From CAZWVI01 sp964637165 (GTDB taxonomy: Bacteria > Planctomycetota > UBA1135), in the NCBI GenBank assembly GCA_964637165.1, contig CAZWVI010000001.1, positions 124,001 through 188,000 on the forward strand: a stretch of 64,000 bases of DNA, given 5' to 3'. The translations under genes were made by a program, and so were the position numbers. The notes under the pieces were generated by a model that was not told the DNA's origin, ran no database searches, and saw only the letters and a program-made list of their open reading frames with translations. Shown in pieces: positions 16,913 to 25,623 of this stretch (position 1 is the first letter of the stretch; every line of letters begins with the position of its first letter).

Positions 16913-19446
16913 TTAGAGCGCGCAACCCAACGTTGCAAACTCAGTGAGAGCCGGTTGTAGCTCACCGGCTTAGCGATGTAGTCATCCATGCCCGCGGCGA
17001 TACATTTTTCGCGGTCTCCTTGCATCGCGTGGGCGGTCATGGCAATTATTGGAATGTTGGCACTGCTCGTGCTTAGTTTTCGAATCTCTTTAGTCGCTTG
17101 ATAGCCATCCATTATTGGCATTTGGCAGTCCATCAGTACTAAACAAAATTGTTGTTGTTTTAGAGCTTCTAAGGCTAAGGCACCGTTTTCACAGGCTTCT
17201 ACTTGCAAACCCAATTTTTGGAGCATATGGATTGCTAGCTTGCGATTAATTGGATTGTTCTCAACCAGTAGCACCTTGTCTTTCGCGCTTAAACTTGATG
17301 TCAATTCAGTGGTCTGGCCAAAATGCGGTGCCTCGTCGTGAGATTTTGCTTGGACAGAAATCATGAGCGACTTTTGCAGCGAACTTATTTTTATTGGTTT
17401 GCTTAGAGTTGTTGAAAACCACTTCGATAATTTAGACTTGCTTAGTTCATTTTTTATGCTCCCCAAAATAATAGTATTCAAGATTGGCGCTGAAGACGCT
17501 ACCCAATCATTGAGCGACGAAAATTCTTGATCTAAAATCGCAACGCAAAAGGGATCATGGTGTTTTTGCGCAATTTCTAAACTTCGGGTCGCCTGTTCAA
17601 GTGAATTAACGCAGGCATAACGACAACCGAGCCTGCGAAGTTGAGCGGAAAGAACCTGTCTGGTGCGCGGGTTTGGGGCGACAACTAGCACTCGCAATCC
17701 AAGCAAATCGTCCGGCGGTGGCGGCACCACAATCGCCTCTTTTGAAAGGGGGAAGTTTGCTCTAAAGTTAAAACAACTACCAACTCCAAATTCACTACTA
17801 ACATTTAGGCGGCCGCCCATTGCCTCGACAATTTCGGAGCTAATCGCCAGCCCAAGACCTGTTCCACCAAATCGGCGAGTGATTGAAGAATCTGCCTGAG
17901 TGAATTTTTCAAAGAGCGTGTCTAGGTGTTGTTGTTGAATGCCAATACCTGTGTCACGCACTGAAAATTCTAAACATATAGTTTGCTTGCTACGACTGCT
18001 AAGTGCGACCTCAATCATTACGTCGCCTTGCTCAGTAAATTTAAGTGCATTTCCGGCAAGATTCATTAATACTTGTCGTAGGCGTAAAGCATCACCATGC
18101 AGGAAAACTGGCACGTCATGTTTGCGCAAAATATTCCATTCCAAATTTTGATTAGCTGCGGTTGCCGATAAGGTATCAAGAACACCGTCAAGCAACTCGT
18201 CCAAATTAAACTTTTGTTCAGTTAATTCCAATTTGCCCGATTCTATTTTTGAAAGATCCAACACCGAATCAATAAGTTCACCCATATTGGTGGCACAATT
18301 GCGAATTGAATTCAAATAGTCGACCTGCTCCGAATTTAACTTGGTGTCCAAAGCCAGTTCGGCCATACCCAGAATTCCATTCATCGGGGTGCGCAATTCA
18401 TGACTGATGTTCGCCAAAAAATCTCCCTTAGCAGCACTGGTCTCTTTTGCTTGGCGATGGCTTTCACGAAGTTGCTGTTCGAGTTGTTCGCGAATTGTTG
18501 CGTCGTGTAAACACAGCACCGCTCCTTTGCCCCAACGAGTAACTGTTAAATCGTAAACACGCTTACTTAGTGGATGTTTGATGCCACGTTTGATGAAAGC
18601 TTTTCCATCGATCCGCGTTGACTTGATTGCTTCGCGCAATTCGCAAAATTCCTGCTCAGGAAGACAGTCTGCTAAATCCATGCCATGTTCTTGCAAGGGC
18701 AGCAATATTTCGTCGGCCGCTGGGTTTGAATAAATTATTCTAAATCCTGAAGCCGCATGGCGCGAGCCAACTAAAACAAAAAACGCCTCAGGTAGTTGCT
18801 CGAGCGCGGCGCGAAATCCTATCTCTGACATCACGCGCGACTTCTCGGCACGAATAATGCCCTGATGCCATCCATGAGCTAACCACGGAATGGTCGAAGT
18901 TGCACCAACTAAATTAGCAATTGCAAAGACCGTCCTAAATTCAACCGGAACCAAATTGGCCGGAGTTGCCAAATTAAATTCGACTAATGCAAGTGCTACT
19001 CCAACTCCTATTGATAAAGTTCCCGAGATAAAAGCGCCCCAAAAACCGTATAAAAAGGCCCCCAATAATGGCAGTACACACATCCACATTAAGCCGGGGC
19101 TGGAAATCCCACCACTAATCGTCGAGGTAACGGCCAAGACCATAAACAGCGCTCCAATCATCAGCCAACCCCAATTGCCAACAGCTTGGTCGCGGCGTGC
19201 TCCCTGCCAACTTAACCAGTTAAATAACTCGCCAGCGACAATTACCGCGGCTGGCCACGCCTGTCCAAAGCCGAGCCATAACAACACAAATGGTGGCCCC
19301 AAGACAAAAAACCGCAAAGATGCCCCGACTAGGGTTTCGTAGCGTATTCGCTGGCGGGGCGAAAGGTGCTCGGTCGGGTCGAAAGCCGCGGGTGAACTAA
19401 GTCCACTCCACGAGATTTGAGTTGTTTGGGTAGGTTGGGCGGTCAT
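16909..19446 (-). CDS. Hybrid sensor histidine kinase/response regulator
   Basis: An 845-residue kinase. Residues about 45-215 hold six or so membrane segments, about 215-330 a PAS-like sensor region, and about 335-400 the HisKA dimerisation domain with the phospho-accepting His near residue 350 (ANISHELRTPMNGILG). The HATPase domain has the N box (LMNLAGNALKFTE), DTGIGI and RFGGTGLGLAI. A first receiver-like domain (about 585-695) is degenerate in its phosphorylation region. A second receiver (about 725-845) has an intact Asp near residue 772 in LVLMDCQMPIMDGY. It lies opposite the sel genes, convergent with selA and divergent from selD. No separate response regulator or output domain is encoded nearby, so its target is unknown. 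Confidence 0.9.
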   Translation of the reverse strand: MTAQPTQTTQISWSGLSSPAAFDPTEHLSPRQRIRYETLVGASLRFFVLGPPFVLLWLGFGQAWPAAVIVAGELFNWLSWQGARRDQAVGNWGWLMIGALFMVLAVTSTISGGISSPGLMWMCVLPLLGAFLYGFWGAFISGTLSIGVGVALALVEFNLATPANLVPVEFRTVFAIANLVGATSTIPWLAHGWHQGIIRAEKSRVMSEIGFRAALEQLPEAFFVLVGSRHAASGFRIIYSNPAADEILLPLQEHGMDLADCLPEQEFCELREAIKSTRIDGKAFIKRGIKHPLSKRVYDLTVTRWGKGAVLCLHDATIREQLEQQLRESHRQAKETSAAKGDFLANISHELRTPMNGILGMAELALDTKLNSEQVDYLNSIRNCATNMGELIDSVLDLSKIESGKLELTEQKFNLDELLDGVLDTLSATAANQNLEWNILRKHDVPVFLHGDALRLRQVLMNLAGNALKFTEQGDVMIEVALSSRSKQTICLEFSVRDTGIGIQQQHLDTLFEKFTQADSSITRRFGGTGLGLAISSEIVEAMGGRLNVSSEFGVGSCFNFRANFPLSKEAIVVPPPPDDLLGLRVLVVAPNPRTRQVLSAQLRRLGCRYACVNSLEQATRSLEIAQKHHDPFCVAILDQEFSSLNDWVASSAPILNTIILGSIKNELSKSKLSKWFSTTLSKPIKISSLQKSLMISVQAKSHDEAPHFGQTTELTSSLSAKDKVLLVENNPINRKLAIHMLQKLGLQVEACENGALALEALKQQQFCLVLMDCQMPIMDGYQATKEIRKLSTSSANIPIIAMTAHAMQGDREKCIAAGMDDYIAKPVSYNRLSLSLQRWVARSN

Positions 19447-19505
19447 GAGTTGGGTGTTCCGCCAGGGGGGAGTCTGGCTCCAATTGCATTTACGGCACTC
19501 AACGC

Positions 19506-19540
19506 TTGGGGATTAGTCGTCTTGGTCCTAAAATCTCCAA
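19506..19540 (+). promoter_or_regulatory. selD promoter, apparently leaderless
   Basis: TTGGGG at 19506-19511, a 17-base spacer and TAAAAT at 19529-19534 form a plausible sigma-70 type promoter. The six bases CTCCAA then separate the -10 from the selD ATG at 19541, so transcription would begin at or next to the start codon. No Shine-Dalgarno is present. The -35 match is partial. Confidence 0.5.
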
Positions 19541-20575
19541 ATGGCCTTGTCCAAAAGACTGACAGAATACGCTGCTTGCAGCGGTTGAGCTGCCAAGATT
19601 TCCTTGGGCGAGCTGGCGCAGGTTCTGCGTACAGTCGCCCCCGCTGGCAATTCGGAGCAAGTTTTAGTCGGAGCCGATGGTTTCGACGATGCGGGAGCGA
19701 TTCGTGCTGCCGACGGCTCAATCCGTCTCTACTCCACTGATTTCTTCCCTCCGGTGGTCGATGACCCTGGTGCTTACGGTGCCATCGCCGCGGCAAATTC
19801 GATTTCAGACATCTACGCGATGGGTGGCGAGCCGAAAGTGGTGCTGAATTTGGCTGGCTTTCCTGAAGATTGGGATGATTCAGTCACGCGCCCCTTATTT
19901 GAGGCCGCCACCGCCAAAGTGCGTGAATCAGGAGCACTCTGGATAGGTGGCCACACCGTTCGTTCGGCTGAACCGTTGTTCGGCTTTGCAGTCTTTGGTG
20001 AAACCACCGAAGATCGGCTATTTGTTAATTCCGCTGCCGAGGCGGGGGATTTGTTGTTTTTAACCAAGCCAATTGGTGCCGGAAGTTTGACCACAGCGGT
20101 TAGCCGGGGCGAGTTTGATCCGGCTCAGATAAGGGCCGCCGAACGTGGAATGGCATTTCTGAATCGCGATGCCGCAACCGCCGGCCATGTTGCTGGAGTA
20201 CGAGCTGCGACTGACATCACCGGATTTGGTTTGTTCGGCCATGCCGGCAACATTGCCAAAGGCTCGCAAGTGACGATTAATTTACGCTCAGTTGCCCTAC
20301 CGCTTTACGAGGGCGCCGCCGAGTTGGCCGCCGCCGGTATTTTGTCTGGCGGTAGTGCGCGAAATCGCCAATCGCTAGGAGATTTAATTGAAGTGGCTGG
20401 AAGTGTGCCACCATGGTTGGCCGACATTTGCTACGACGCTGAAACTTCGGGTGGATTATTACTCGCGGTTAAGCCTGAACGTCAACAGGACTTTTTGACG
20501 GCCCTTCCAGAAAAGCATCATGTTTCCCTAGTCGGTGAAGTTACTGCCGGACCTGCCAAAATCGTTCTGCAATAA
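19541..20575 (+). CDS. selD: Selenide, water dikinase, a selenoprotein (Sec16)
   Basis: SelD makes selenophosphate from selenide and ATP. A naive frame starts only at TTG 19604, but the same frame upstream reads MALSKRLTEYAACSG, then TGA at 19586-19588, then AAKISLGELAQVLR. This is the standard SelD N-terminus with the catalytic Cys position occupied by UGA and the conserved Lys three residues later (Lys19). The TGA is therefore read as selenocysteine. The rest is typical: an ATP/metal region (ADGFDDAGAIR), NSISDIYAMGGEP, and DITGFGLFGHAGN. Start ATG 19541 is set by homology and by the TAAAAT hexamer six bases upstream. A SECIS-like hairpin follows the UGA and the tRNA-Sec gene lies 42 bp downstream. 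Total 344 codons before the stop, including Sec. Confidence 0.93.
19614..19633 (+). ncRNA. Bacterial SECIS-like hairpin in selD mRNA
   Basis: Within the coding sequence, CGCAG at 19617-19621 pairs with CTGCG at 19625-19629 around a GUU loop. A G-U wobble and two further pairs extend the stem to about eight pairs with one bulged A. The loop G lies 34 bases after the UGA, within the range known for bacterial SECIS elements, and the tip resembles the E. coli fdhF SECIS tip (GCAGGUCUGC). SelB binding is inferred. Confidence 0.7.
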
Positions 20576-20617
20576 ACTTGCATAGCGTTCTAATCTAGAA
20601 AGCTTTAAACTAGGCGT

Positions 20618-20714
20618 GGGAGCGGGTCGTGGCTGGCGCCGCGTGCGGCCTTCAAAGCCGTTGGGGACCGTTTAGGACGGGCCCGGTGGGTTCGATTCCC
20701 ATGCGCTCCCGCCA
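20618..20714 (+). tRNA. selC: tRNA-Sec (anticodon TCA)
   Basis: The gene folds as a selenocysteine tRNA of 97 bases including an encoded CCA. It has an acceptor GGGAGCGG against GCGCTCCC, a six-pair D stem (CGTGGC with GCCGCG) closed by a four-base loop TGGC, an anticodon stem around CTTCAAA with TCA at 20652-20654, a long variable arm, and a T arm with loop TTCGATT. G precedes the CCA, as in other SelC. The eighth acceptor position is a G-G mismatch. Positions 8-9 are GU, as in E. coli SelC. It follows selD by 42 bp and precedes an NfeD gene by nine, so all may be co-transcribed. The product is charged with Ser, then converted by SelA and delivered to UGA codons by SelB. Confidence 0.95.
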
Positions 20715-20723
20715 ACTTATACT

Positions 20724-22220
20724 GTGGTAGTGATTGCCGGCCTAAGCTTGCTCGTCTTGTCCCTGTTGCAAAATGCGTCAGCCGGAGATGTGCAAGAATC
20801 AGCACCTGGTCAAGTTGCAGAATCCACAGCGCACCCGGTTTACGCGGTAGAACTTCGTGGACCACTTTCTGAAACTTGGAGTTCGATTTTACGCAGAGCA
20901 CAACTTTTAGCACGCTCAAATAAGGCCGCACATTTATTAATTATTATTGATTCACCTGGCGGCGAAATTGAATTGATGAAAAGATTGGGTGACCGCATTG
21001 ATGAAATCGCCCGCGAAATTCCGACCACTTGCTTGATAGATCGTGAAGCACTTTCGGCTGCGGCTTATTTGGCGATATCTAGTGAACGTATTTTGATGTG
21101 CCCAGCCTCCAGTATTGGAGCAGCGATGCCAATCTTGGTCGGCCCCGGCGGCGTTATGCCGGAAATCGACGACGACCTGCGTGAAAAAATGAACTCAGCT
21201 TTCCGCGCCGAGTTTAGAAGTTGGGCAGAAGTTCATCAACGTGACGGGCGCATTGCCGAAGCCTTTGTCGATAGCGGCATTGAATTGAAAAAGGTAAATG
21301 TCCGTGGCGAACAACTTCTCGTAAACGGCCGCGAATTCGAGGATTTGCTGCAAAAAGGCGAAACTCCGCATTTTCTGGAAACTCTTTGTGCAAGCGGAGA
21401 GTTGTTAACTTTAACTTCTAGTCAGGCGCTTGAATTTGCTTACTGCGATGCCGTTGTTGCGGACCAATCCGCTGCTCTTTTATGGCTTGGCCTCGCAGAT
21501 TCGCCATTGGTTATGGTGGCTCCCAACTGGTCGGAATCTTTGGTTGACGCAATCGGCTCATGGTCGTGGTTGCTAATGTTGGCCGGGGCATTTTTTATGG
21601 TGGTATCTTTCAACATGCCCGGTCTTGGTGCACCCGAAATGGCCGCGCTGGCATGCATCGGAGTGTTTATGTTCCACGGCCATTTAATTGGCTTAGCCGA
21701 ATGGACCGAGGTGCTGTTGGTAGTCGGCGGCAGTTTATTGATTGCGGTCGAAATATTTGTGATTCCGGGAACCATCTTCGCCGGTGCCGCCGGTGGGGTG
21801 ATGTTGCTGGCCGGTTTAGTCTTATCCATGCAAGATTTTGTCCTACCCGACGGTGCAATCGAAAGCACCACCTTGCGGCATAACTTCACGCTAGTTTTAA
21901 GTGTTCTGCTCGGCGCACCGATGCTGGCCTTGTTGGCCGTGCGACGACTAGTTAATTCACGCGCAGGTTCAACCTTAAGCACCGCACCCGACCCCGCTTT
22001 TGCTGGCCTTCAAACACCTGATATTGCTGTTGGTAGTCGTGCAGTTTGTTTGACCGCGCTACGTCCTTCCGGCGTAATTACAATTGAAAATATTCGTTAC
22101 GACGCCCTGTCCAGTGGAGATTTCATCGAATCTGGCGCAGCGGTGCGCGTAGTTGGAAAAAGTGGAGCGGCACTCTTGGTTGAGGCTGCTGTAAATGTGA
22201 AAAAGGAGCCGACCCAATGA
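20724..22220 (+). CDS. NfeD-type membrane-bound ClpP-class serine protease
   Basis: A 498-residue protein of the long NfeD type. An N-terminal signal helix (VVIAGLSLLVLSLLQNASA) leads into a ClpP-class protease domain at about residues 35-230. The nucleophile is Ser111 in DREALSAAAYLAIS and the catalytic base is Lys155 in DDLREKMNSAF, both at the spacing of archaeal NfeD. Four hydrophobic segments follow at about 270-400, then a C-terminal OB-fold NfeD domain (SRAVCLTALRPSGVITI). Such proteases act with flotillin/stomatin partners, which fits the gene order. GTG 20724 or GTG 20730 may be the start. It overlaps the next gene by four bases. Confidence 0.88.
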   Translation: MVVIAGLSLLVLSLLQNASAGDVQESAPGQVAESTAHPVYAVELRGPLSETWSSILRRAQLLARSNKAAHLLIIIDSPGGEIELMKRLGDRIDEIAREIPTTCLIDREALSAAAYLAISSERILMCPASSIGAAMPILVGPGGVMPEIDDDLREKMNSAFRAEFRSWAEVHQRDGRIAEAFVDSGIELKKVNVRGEQLLVNGREFEDLLQKGETPHFLETLCASGELLTLTSSQALEFAYCDAVVADQSAALLWLGLADSPLVMVAPNWSESLVDAIGSWSWLLMLAGAFFMVVSFNMPGLGAPEMAALACIGVFMFHGHLIGLAEWTEVLLVVGGSLLIAVEIFVIPGTIFAGAAGGVMLLAGLVLSMQDFVLPDGAIESTTLRHNFTLVLSVLLGAPMLALLAVRRLVNSRAGSTLSTAPDPAFAGLQTPDIAVGSRAVCLTALRPSGVITIENIRYDALSSGDFIESGAAVRVVGKSGAALLVEAAVNVKKEPTQ

Positions 22221-22711
22221 CGATGGTTTTAGTTTTGTTGCTACTTGGCTTTGGCCTGGTGGCCGCGGAAGTGTTCTTCCCGTCGATGGGAGCACTTTCA
22301 ATCATGGCCGGCCTGGCGCTAATCGGCGGCGTGATTGCCGGTTTCGATGTCTCCACCAGCGTTGGTTGGTGGGCAATGACCGGGGTCATAATTGGCCTGC
22401 CATGTGTAATCGTTTTCGCCTTTCGCGTTTTTCCAAAAACTCCGCTCGGCAAAAAGATGATTTCAGGTGGAGCGACGTGGAGTAAGTCTGACCGCGCCGC
22501 CGTCGATCATGATGTTCAACGATTCGTTGGACAAATCGGTACTACAAATTCCCTGTTACGTCCCTCCGGCATCGCCGTCTTTAATGGTGAAAGAGTCGAC
22601 GTAATTAGTAATGGTGAATACATTGAAGCTGGCGTTTCCGTTCGCGCGCTAAGTTTTGCATCCAACCGCTTGGTGGTTGAAACAGTCGAACAACAGAAAA
22701 TTAATGATTAA
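22217..22711 (+). CDS. Short NfeD-family membrane protein
   Basis: A 164-residue protein with three hydrophobic segments at about residues 1-75 and a C-terminal OB-fold NfeD domain (GQIGTTNSLLRPSGIAVFNG, then VDVISNGEYIEAG). It lacks the protease domain, as in the short NfeD class whose genes neighbour flotillin or stomatin genes. It probably modifies the assembly of the FloA scaffold encoded next. The ATG is preceded by GGAG (22207-22210) and overlaps the stop of the protease gene; its own end overlaps floA by eight bases. Confidence 0.87.
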   Translation: MTMVLVLLLLGFGLVAAEVFFPSMGALSIMAGLALIGGVIAGFDVSTSVGWWAMTGVIIGLPCVIVFAFRVFPKTPLGKKMISGGATWSKSDRAAVDHDVQRFVGQIGTTNSLLRPSGIAVFNGERVDVISNGEYIEAGVSVRALSFASNRLVVETVEQQKIND

Positions 22712-23774
22712 TTTCCCCCTTCCTTTCAGTAATGTTTTCGCGGTTCAAGAGCCAAGTGGTGCTATGGATTGGGTTGTCATTGGTGTTTTAGTTTTAGTAC
22801 TTTTTGTAGTACTAATCGTTTTATTAAAGTACTTAAATCTTTATATCCAATCTTTGCTAACTAAGGCCGGCATTGGCTTGTTTGACATGATTGCGATGAG
22901 TTTTCGCAAAGTGAATCCGGCCGGCATTGTGCGCGCACGAATCATGGCTGTGCAAGCGGGGCTTAAGGATGTCGATCAACGTAATCTTGAAGCACACTTT
23001 CTTGCTGGTGGCGATGTAATTCGCGTGGTTACATCATTGATTTCAGCCGACCGAGCGGCATTGGATCTGGACTTTAAAACGGCCACCGGTATTGACCTGG
23101 CCGGCCGCGACATTTTGGATGCGGTGCAAACCTCGGTAAACCCCAAGGTAATTGATTGTCCAAACCCTGCTAGCGGTAAGACTGAAGTTACCGCAGTGGC
23201 CAAAGATGGAATTCAGGTTTTGGCCAAAGCGCGGATTACTGTGCGCACAAATATTTCGCGGCTGATTGGTGGCGCTACTGAAGAAACGATTATTGCGCGC
23301 GTTGGCGAAGGCATTGTGACTACGATTGGTTCGGCCGACACCCACAAAGCGGTATTGGAAAACCCTGACATGATTTCGCGCATGGTGTTGTCTAAAGGTT
23401 TGGATTCGGGTACTGCTTTTGAAATCGTTTCAATCGACATCGCTGATGTTGACATTGGAGTAAACATTGGGGCGCGCCTTCAAGCTGATCAAGCCGAGGC
23501 CGATAAACGCGTGGCCCAAGCAAAAGCTGAAGAGCGACGTGCGATGGCAGTAGCGGTCGAACAAGAACAACGCGCCGCGGTTACGGAACACCGTGCGACC
23601 GTGGTGTTGGCCGAGGCCGAAGTCCCCAAAGCTATGGCCGCGGCATTACGCGAGGGCAATCTTGGAGTGATGGATCTCTACCGGATGCGCAACATCGATT
23701 CGGATACGCGGATGCGTGATGGAATTGCCGGTGGCCGTCCTGGTGCAACTCCAGATGAAGGCGAGAAGGAATAA
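22704..23774 (+). CDS. floA: Flotillin-like protein FloA
   Basis: FloA is a bacterial flotillin that forms membrane rafts. From ATG 22704 the product has 356 residues: a hydrophobic hairpin anchor at about 18-45, an SPFH-type domain, and a C-terminal Ala/Glu-rich helix (QAEADKRVAQAKAEERRAMA). The FloA signatures SFRKVNPAGIVRARIMAVQAG and GRDILDAVQTSVNPKVIDCP are clear. The frame is open back to 22656, but the first 16 residues of that extension lie inside the NfeD gene and are not FloA-like. Overlap with the NfeD gene and two bases to the next gene indicate one operon. Confidence 0.93.
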   Translation: MINFPLPFSNVFAVQEPSGAMDWVVIGVLVLVLFVVLIVLLKYLNLYIQSLLTKAGIGLFDMIAMSFRKVNPAGIVRARIMAVQAGLKDVDQRNLEAHFLAGGDVIRVVTSLISADRAALDLDFKTATGIDLAGRDILDAVQTSVNPKVIDCPNPASGKTEVTAVAKDGIQVLAKARITVRTNISRLIGGATEETIIARVGEGIVTTIGSADTHKAVLENPDMISRMVLSKGLDSGTAFEIVSIDIADVDIGVNIGARLQADQAEADKRVAQAKAEERRAMAVAVEQEQRAAVTEHRATVVLAEAEVPKAMAAALREGNLGVMDLYRMRNIDSDTRMRDGIAGGRPGATPDEGEKE

Positions 23775-23776
23775 TC

Positions 23777-24253
23777 GTGGACTGGCTTGATCGACTAAGC
23801 GACGACTTTAGTGGTGTTTTTTGGATCATCATTATGCTCGGGAGTTGGGTTGCGTCAGCCATTAATAAGAGCAAGCAAAGTCAGTCGGCGGAACCGGAAG
23901 AAGAGGGGGCCGTCGGCGACTACGAATTTGAAGACCTGTTGGTTGCTGAAGTTGAATTGTCAAAACTTGTCAATGAAAAGCCCAAACCTTTGCAGCAGCC
24001 TCCTCCGCCACCAAGACAGTCGCCGGCAGTTAAGGCGGAACTCCCAGCAATTGACTTCGATGCTATGGCCGCTGATTTAGGCAGTAAGTTTGTAGCCTAT
24101 GAAAGTTCGATTGGTAATGCCGAAGCTGCGACCATTAGCCAGGTTAAAAGTTGGCAACCGAGTACCAGTTGGCGTAAAGCATTTATCTTGCATGAGATAT
24201 TCGGACCGCCGCGCGCAGTCAAGGAATTAAAAGACTCGGAATACAAATTCTAA
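23777..24253 (+). CDS. Small membrane-anchored protein after floA, function unknown
   Basis: A 158-residue protein starting at GTG 23777, two bases after floA. It has one transmembrane helix at about residues 13-30, a proline-rich low-complexity stretch (PKPLQQPPPPPRQSP) in the middle and a conserved-looking end (SWRKAFILHEIFGPPRAVKEL). I recall the EIxGPPxA ending from other small proteins of unknown function but cannot name a family. The position suggests an accessory of the flotillin scaffold. The last base overlaps the next start. Confidence 0.7.
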   Translation: MDWLDRLSDDFSGVFWIIIMLGSWVASAINKSKQSQSAEPEEEGAVGDYEFEDLLVAEVELSKLVNEKPKPLQQPPPPPRQSPAVKAELPAIDFDAMAADLGSKFVAYESSIGNAEAATISQVKSWQPSTSWRKAFILHEIFGPPRAVKELKDSEYKF

Positions 24254-25572
24254 TGTCACAAAAAATCCGCCACCACCAGGATTTACAGGATTTTTACGCG
24301 CAGGGATTTCGTCCCGCTAAGGATTGGAAATTAGGACTTGAGTTTGAAGTTTTTGTTTGCGATAACAACGGTTTGATTGTTCCGTGGGACGGTGAATGTG
24401 GGGTCGAACAATTATTGATTGACTTGGCTAAGATTAGTGGCTGGAGTCACTATTGTGAAAATGGTCGCGTCCTCGGTTTAAACGCCGGCGATGGTCGAAG
24501 TGTTAGCCTAGAGCCAGGCGCGCAACTGGAATTCAATACTAGTCCATGTCGTGAACTGGCTGAATTGCAAAGTGAACTAGATCAGTATTTGGAATACCTT
24601 GAGCAGGCTGGCGATAAATTCGGTTTTAGCTTTCTAGCCTTGGCGGCCAATCCGCTTAATCGACCCGAGGAGATTCAAAGAATTCCAAAACGCCGTTACG
24701 ACATTTTGGAACCATGCTTGGCCGAGGCCGACGAACTTGGTTTGTGGATGATGAAAACCACTTGCGGAATGCAAGTTAATTTTGATCACCGCGATGCTGA
24801 CGACGCAGCCCGCAAACTGCGTTTGTCGTTGCGGCTTAGTCCATTTTTGAATGCACTATTTGCAAACTCGGGAATTGCGGCCGGCGAGGCTAGCGGTTTT
24901 GCCTCGTGGCGTGGGCATATTTGGACTAGAACTGATCGCCATCGCTGCGGAATTATTCCTACTTGTCTTGAGGCAAATTCAAGTTTGCAGGATTACACTA
25001 ATTGGGCCGTGCAAGCACCAATGTTGTTCATTGAACGCGGCCCCGACTTGATTGATATGCGCGACACAACATTTGCCGAATTTTTGGCAACCGGTGAAGC
25101 GCAAATGGTCGATTGGGATTTGCATTTAAGTACATTGTTTCCTGAAGCTCGTCTGCGACCGCAGTTGGAGTTGCGCTCCATTGATGGCGGGTGTCCGCAA
25201 TTGGCCATGGCCTTATGTGCTCTGGTTAAAGGATTGTTTTACTCAGAAGCTGCAATGGCCCAAGTTGAAAATATTCTGCAAGAGTATTCTCCAGCAGAGT
25301 TTTCCTCAATGTTGCACGATGGACATCGTTTTGGCCTGTCCGCGCAAACTCCGGACGGGCACAGTTTTCTGGAAATCTGCACTCAAATACTCGCTTGTCT
25401 AGATTTGCGTGAAGATGAAATACCGGTGTTAAAACCGCTGAAAGACCGTCTGAGCCGTCAAGTTTCGGCCGGAGAAGAAGCTCAGGAGCAATTAAGGGCA
25501 GATTGGGGCGGGGAAGTCAAGCACTTGATTGAGGCAGGACTAATTTTTTCGGCGACTGGCTGTAAGAAATAA
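24253..25572 (+). CDS. gshA: Glutamate-cysteine ligase, plant/alphaproteobacterial type
   Basis: This 439-residue enzyme should join Glu and Cys in the first step of glutathione or a related thiol. The motifs match the plant-type GCS2 family: KLGLEFEVFV, VSLEPGAQLEFNTSP, MMKTTCGMQVNFDH, GHIWTRTDRHRCG, LHLSTLFPEARLRPQLELRS and IDGG. No glutathione synthetase is visible in the window, so the end product is unknown; an EgtA-like or gamma-glutamylcysteine role is possible. A link with the adjoining selenium genes through selenide chemistry is speculative. It is the last gene of the NfeD-FloA run. Confidence 0.88.
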   Translation: MSQKIRHHQDLQDFYAQGFRPAKDWKLGLEFEVFVCDNNGLIVPWDGECGVEQLLIDLAKISGWSHYCENGRVLGLNAGDGRSVSLEPGAQLEFNTSPCRELAELQSELDQYLEYLEQAGDKFGFSFLALAANPLNRPEEIQRIPKRRYDILEPCLAEADELGLWMMKTTCGMQVNFDHRDADDAARKLRLSLRLSPFLNALFANSGIAAGEASGFASWRGHIWTRTDRHRCGIIPTCLEANSSLQDYTNWAVQAPMLFIERGPDLIDMRDTTFAEFLATGEAQMVDWDLHLSTLFPEARLRPQLELRSIDGGCPQLAMALCALVKGLFYSEAAMAQVENILQEYSPAEFSSMLHDGHRFGLSAQTPDGHSFLEICTQILACLDLREDEIPVLKPLKDRLSRQVSAGEEAQEQLRADWGGEVKHLIEAGLIFSATGCKK

Positions 25573-25623
25573 AAAGCCCTACAAAGTCGATATTGCTGGC
25601 GATTTTATGGCAGAATAGGTGTG

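Noticed and set aside
19586..19588. TGA in selD as a nonsense mutation or true stop
   Set aside because: It sits exactly at the catalytic residue, the flanking sequence is standard SelD, a SECIS-like stem follows, and tRNA-Sec is encoded 1 kb away.
19589..19613. A CCAAG/CTTGG hairpin immediately after the selD UGA as the SECIS
   Set aside because: Its loop starts only about nine bases after the UGA, closer than known bacterial SECIS loops, and it lacks a G/U tip. The CGCAG/CTGCG hairpin at 34 bases fits better.
22656..22703. N-terminal extension of FloA
   Set aside because: These codons overlap the NfeD end in another frame and are not FloA-like; ATG 22704 gives the normal anchor.
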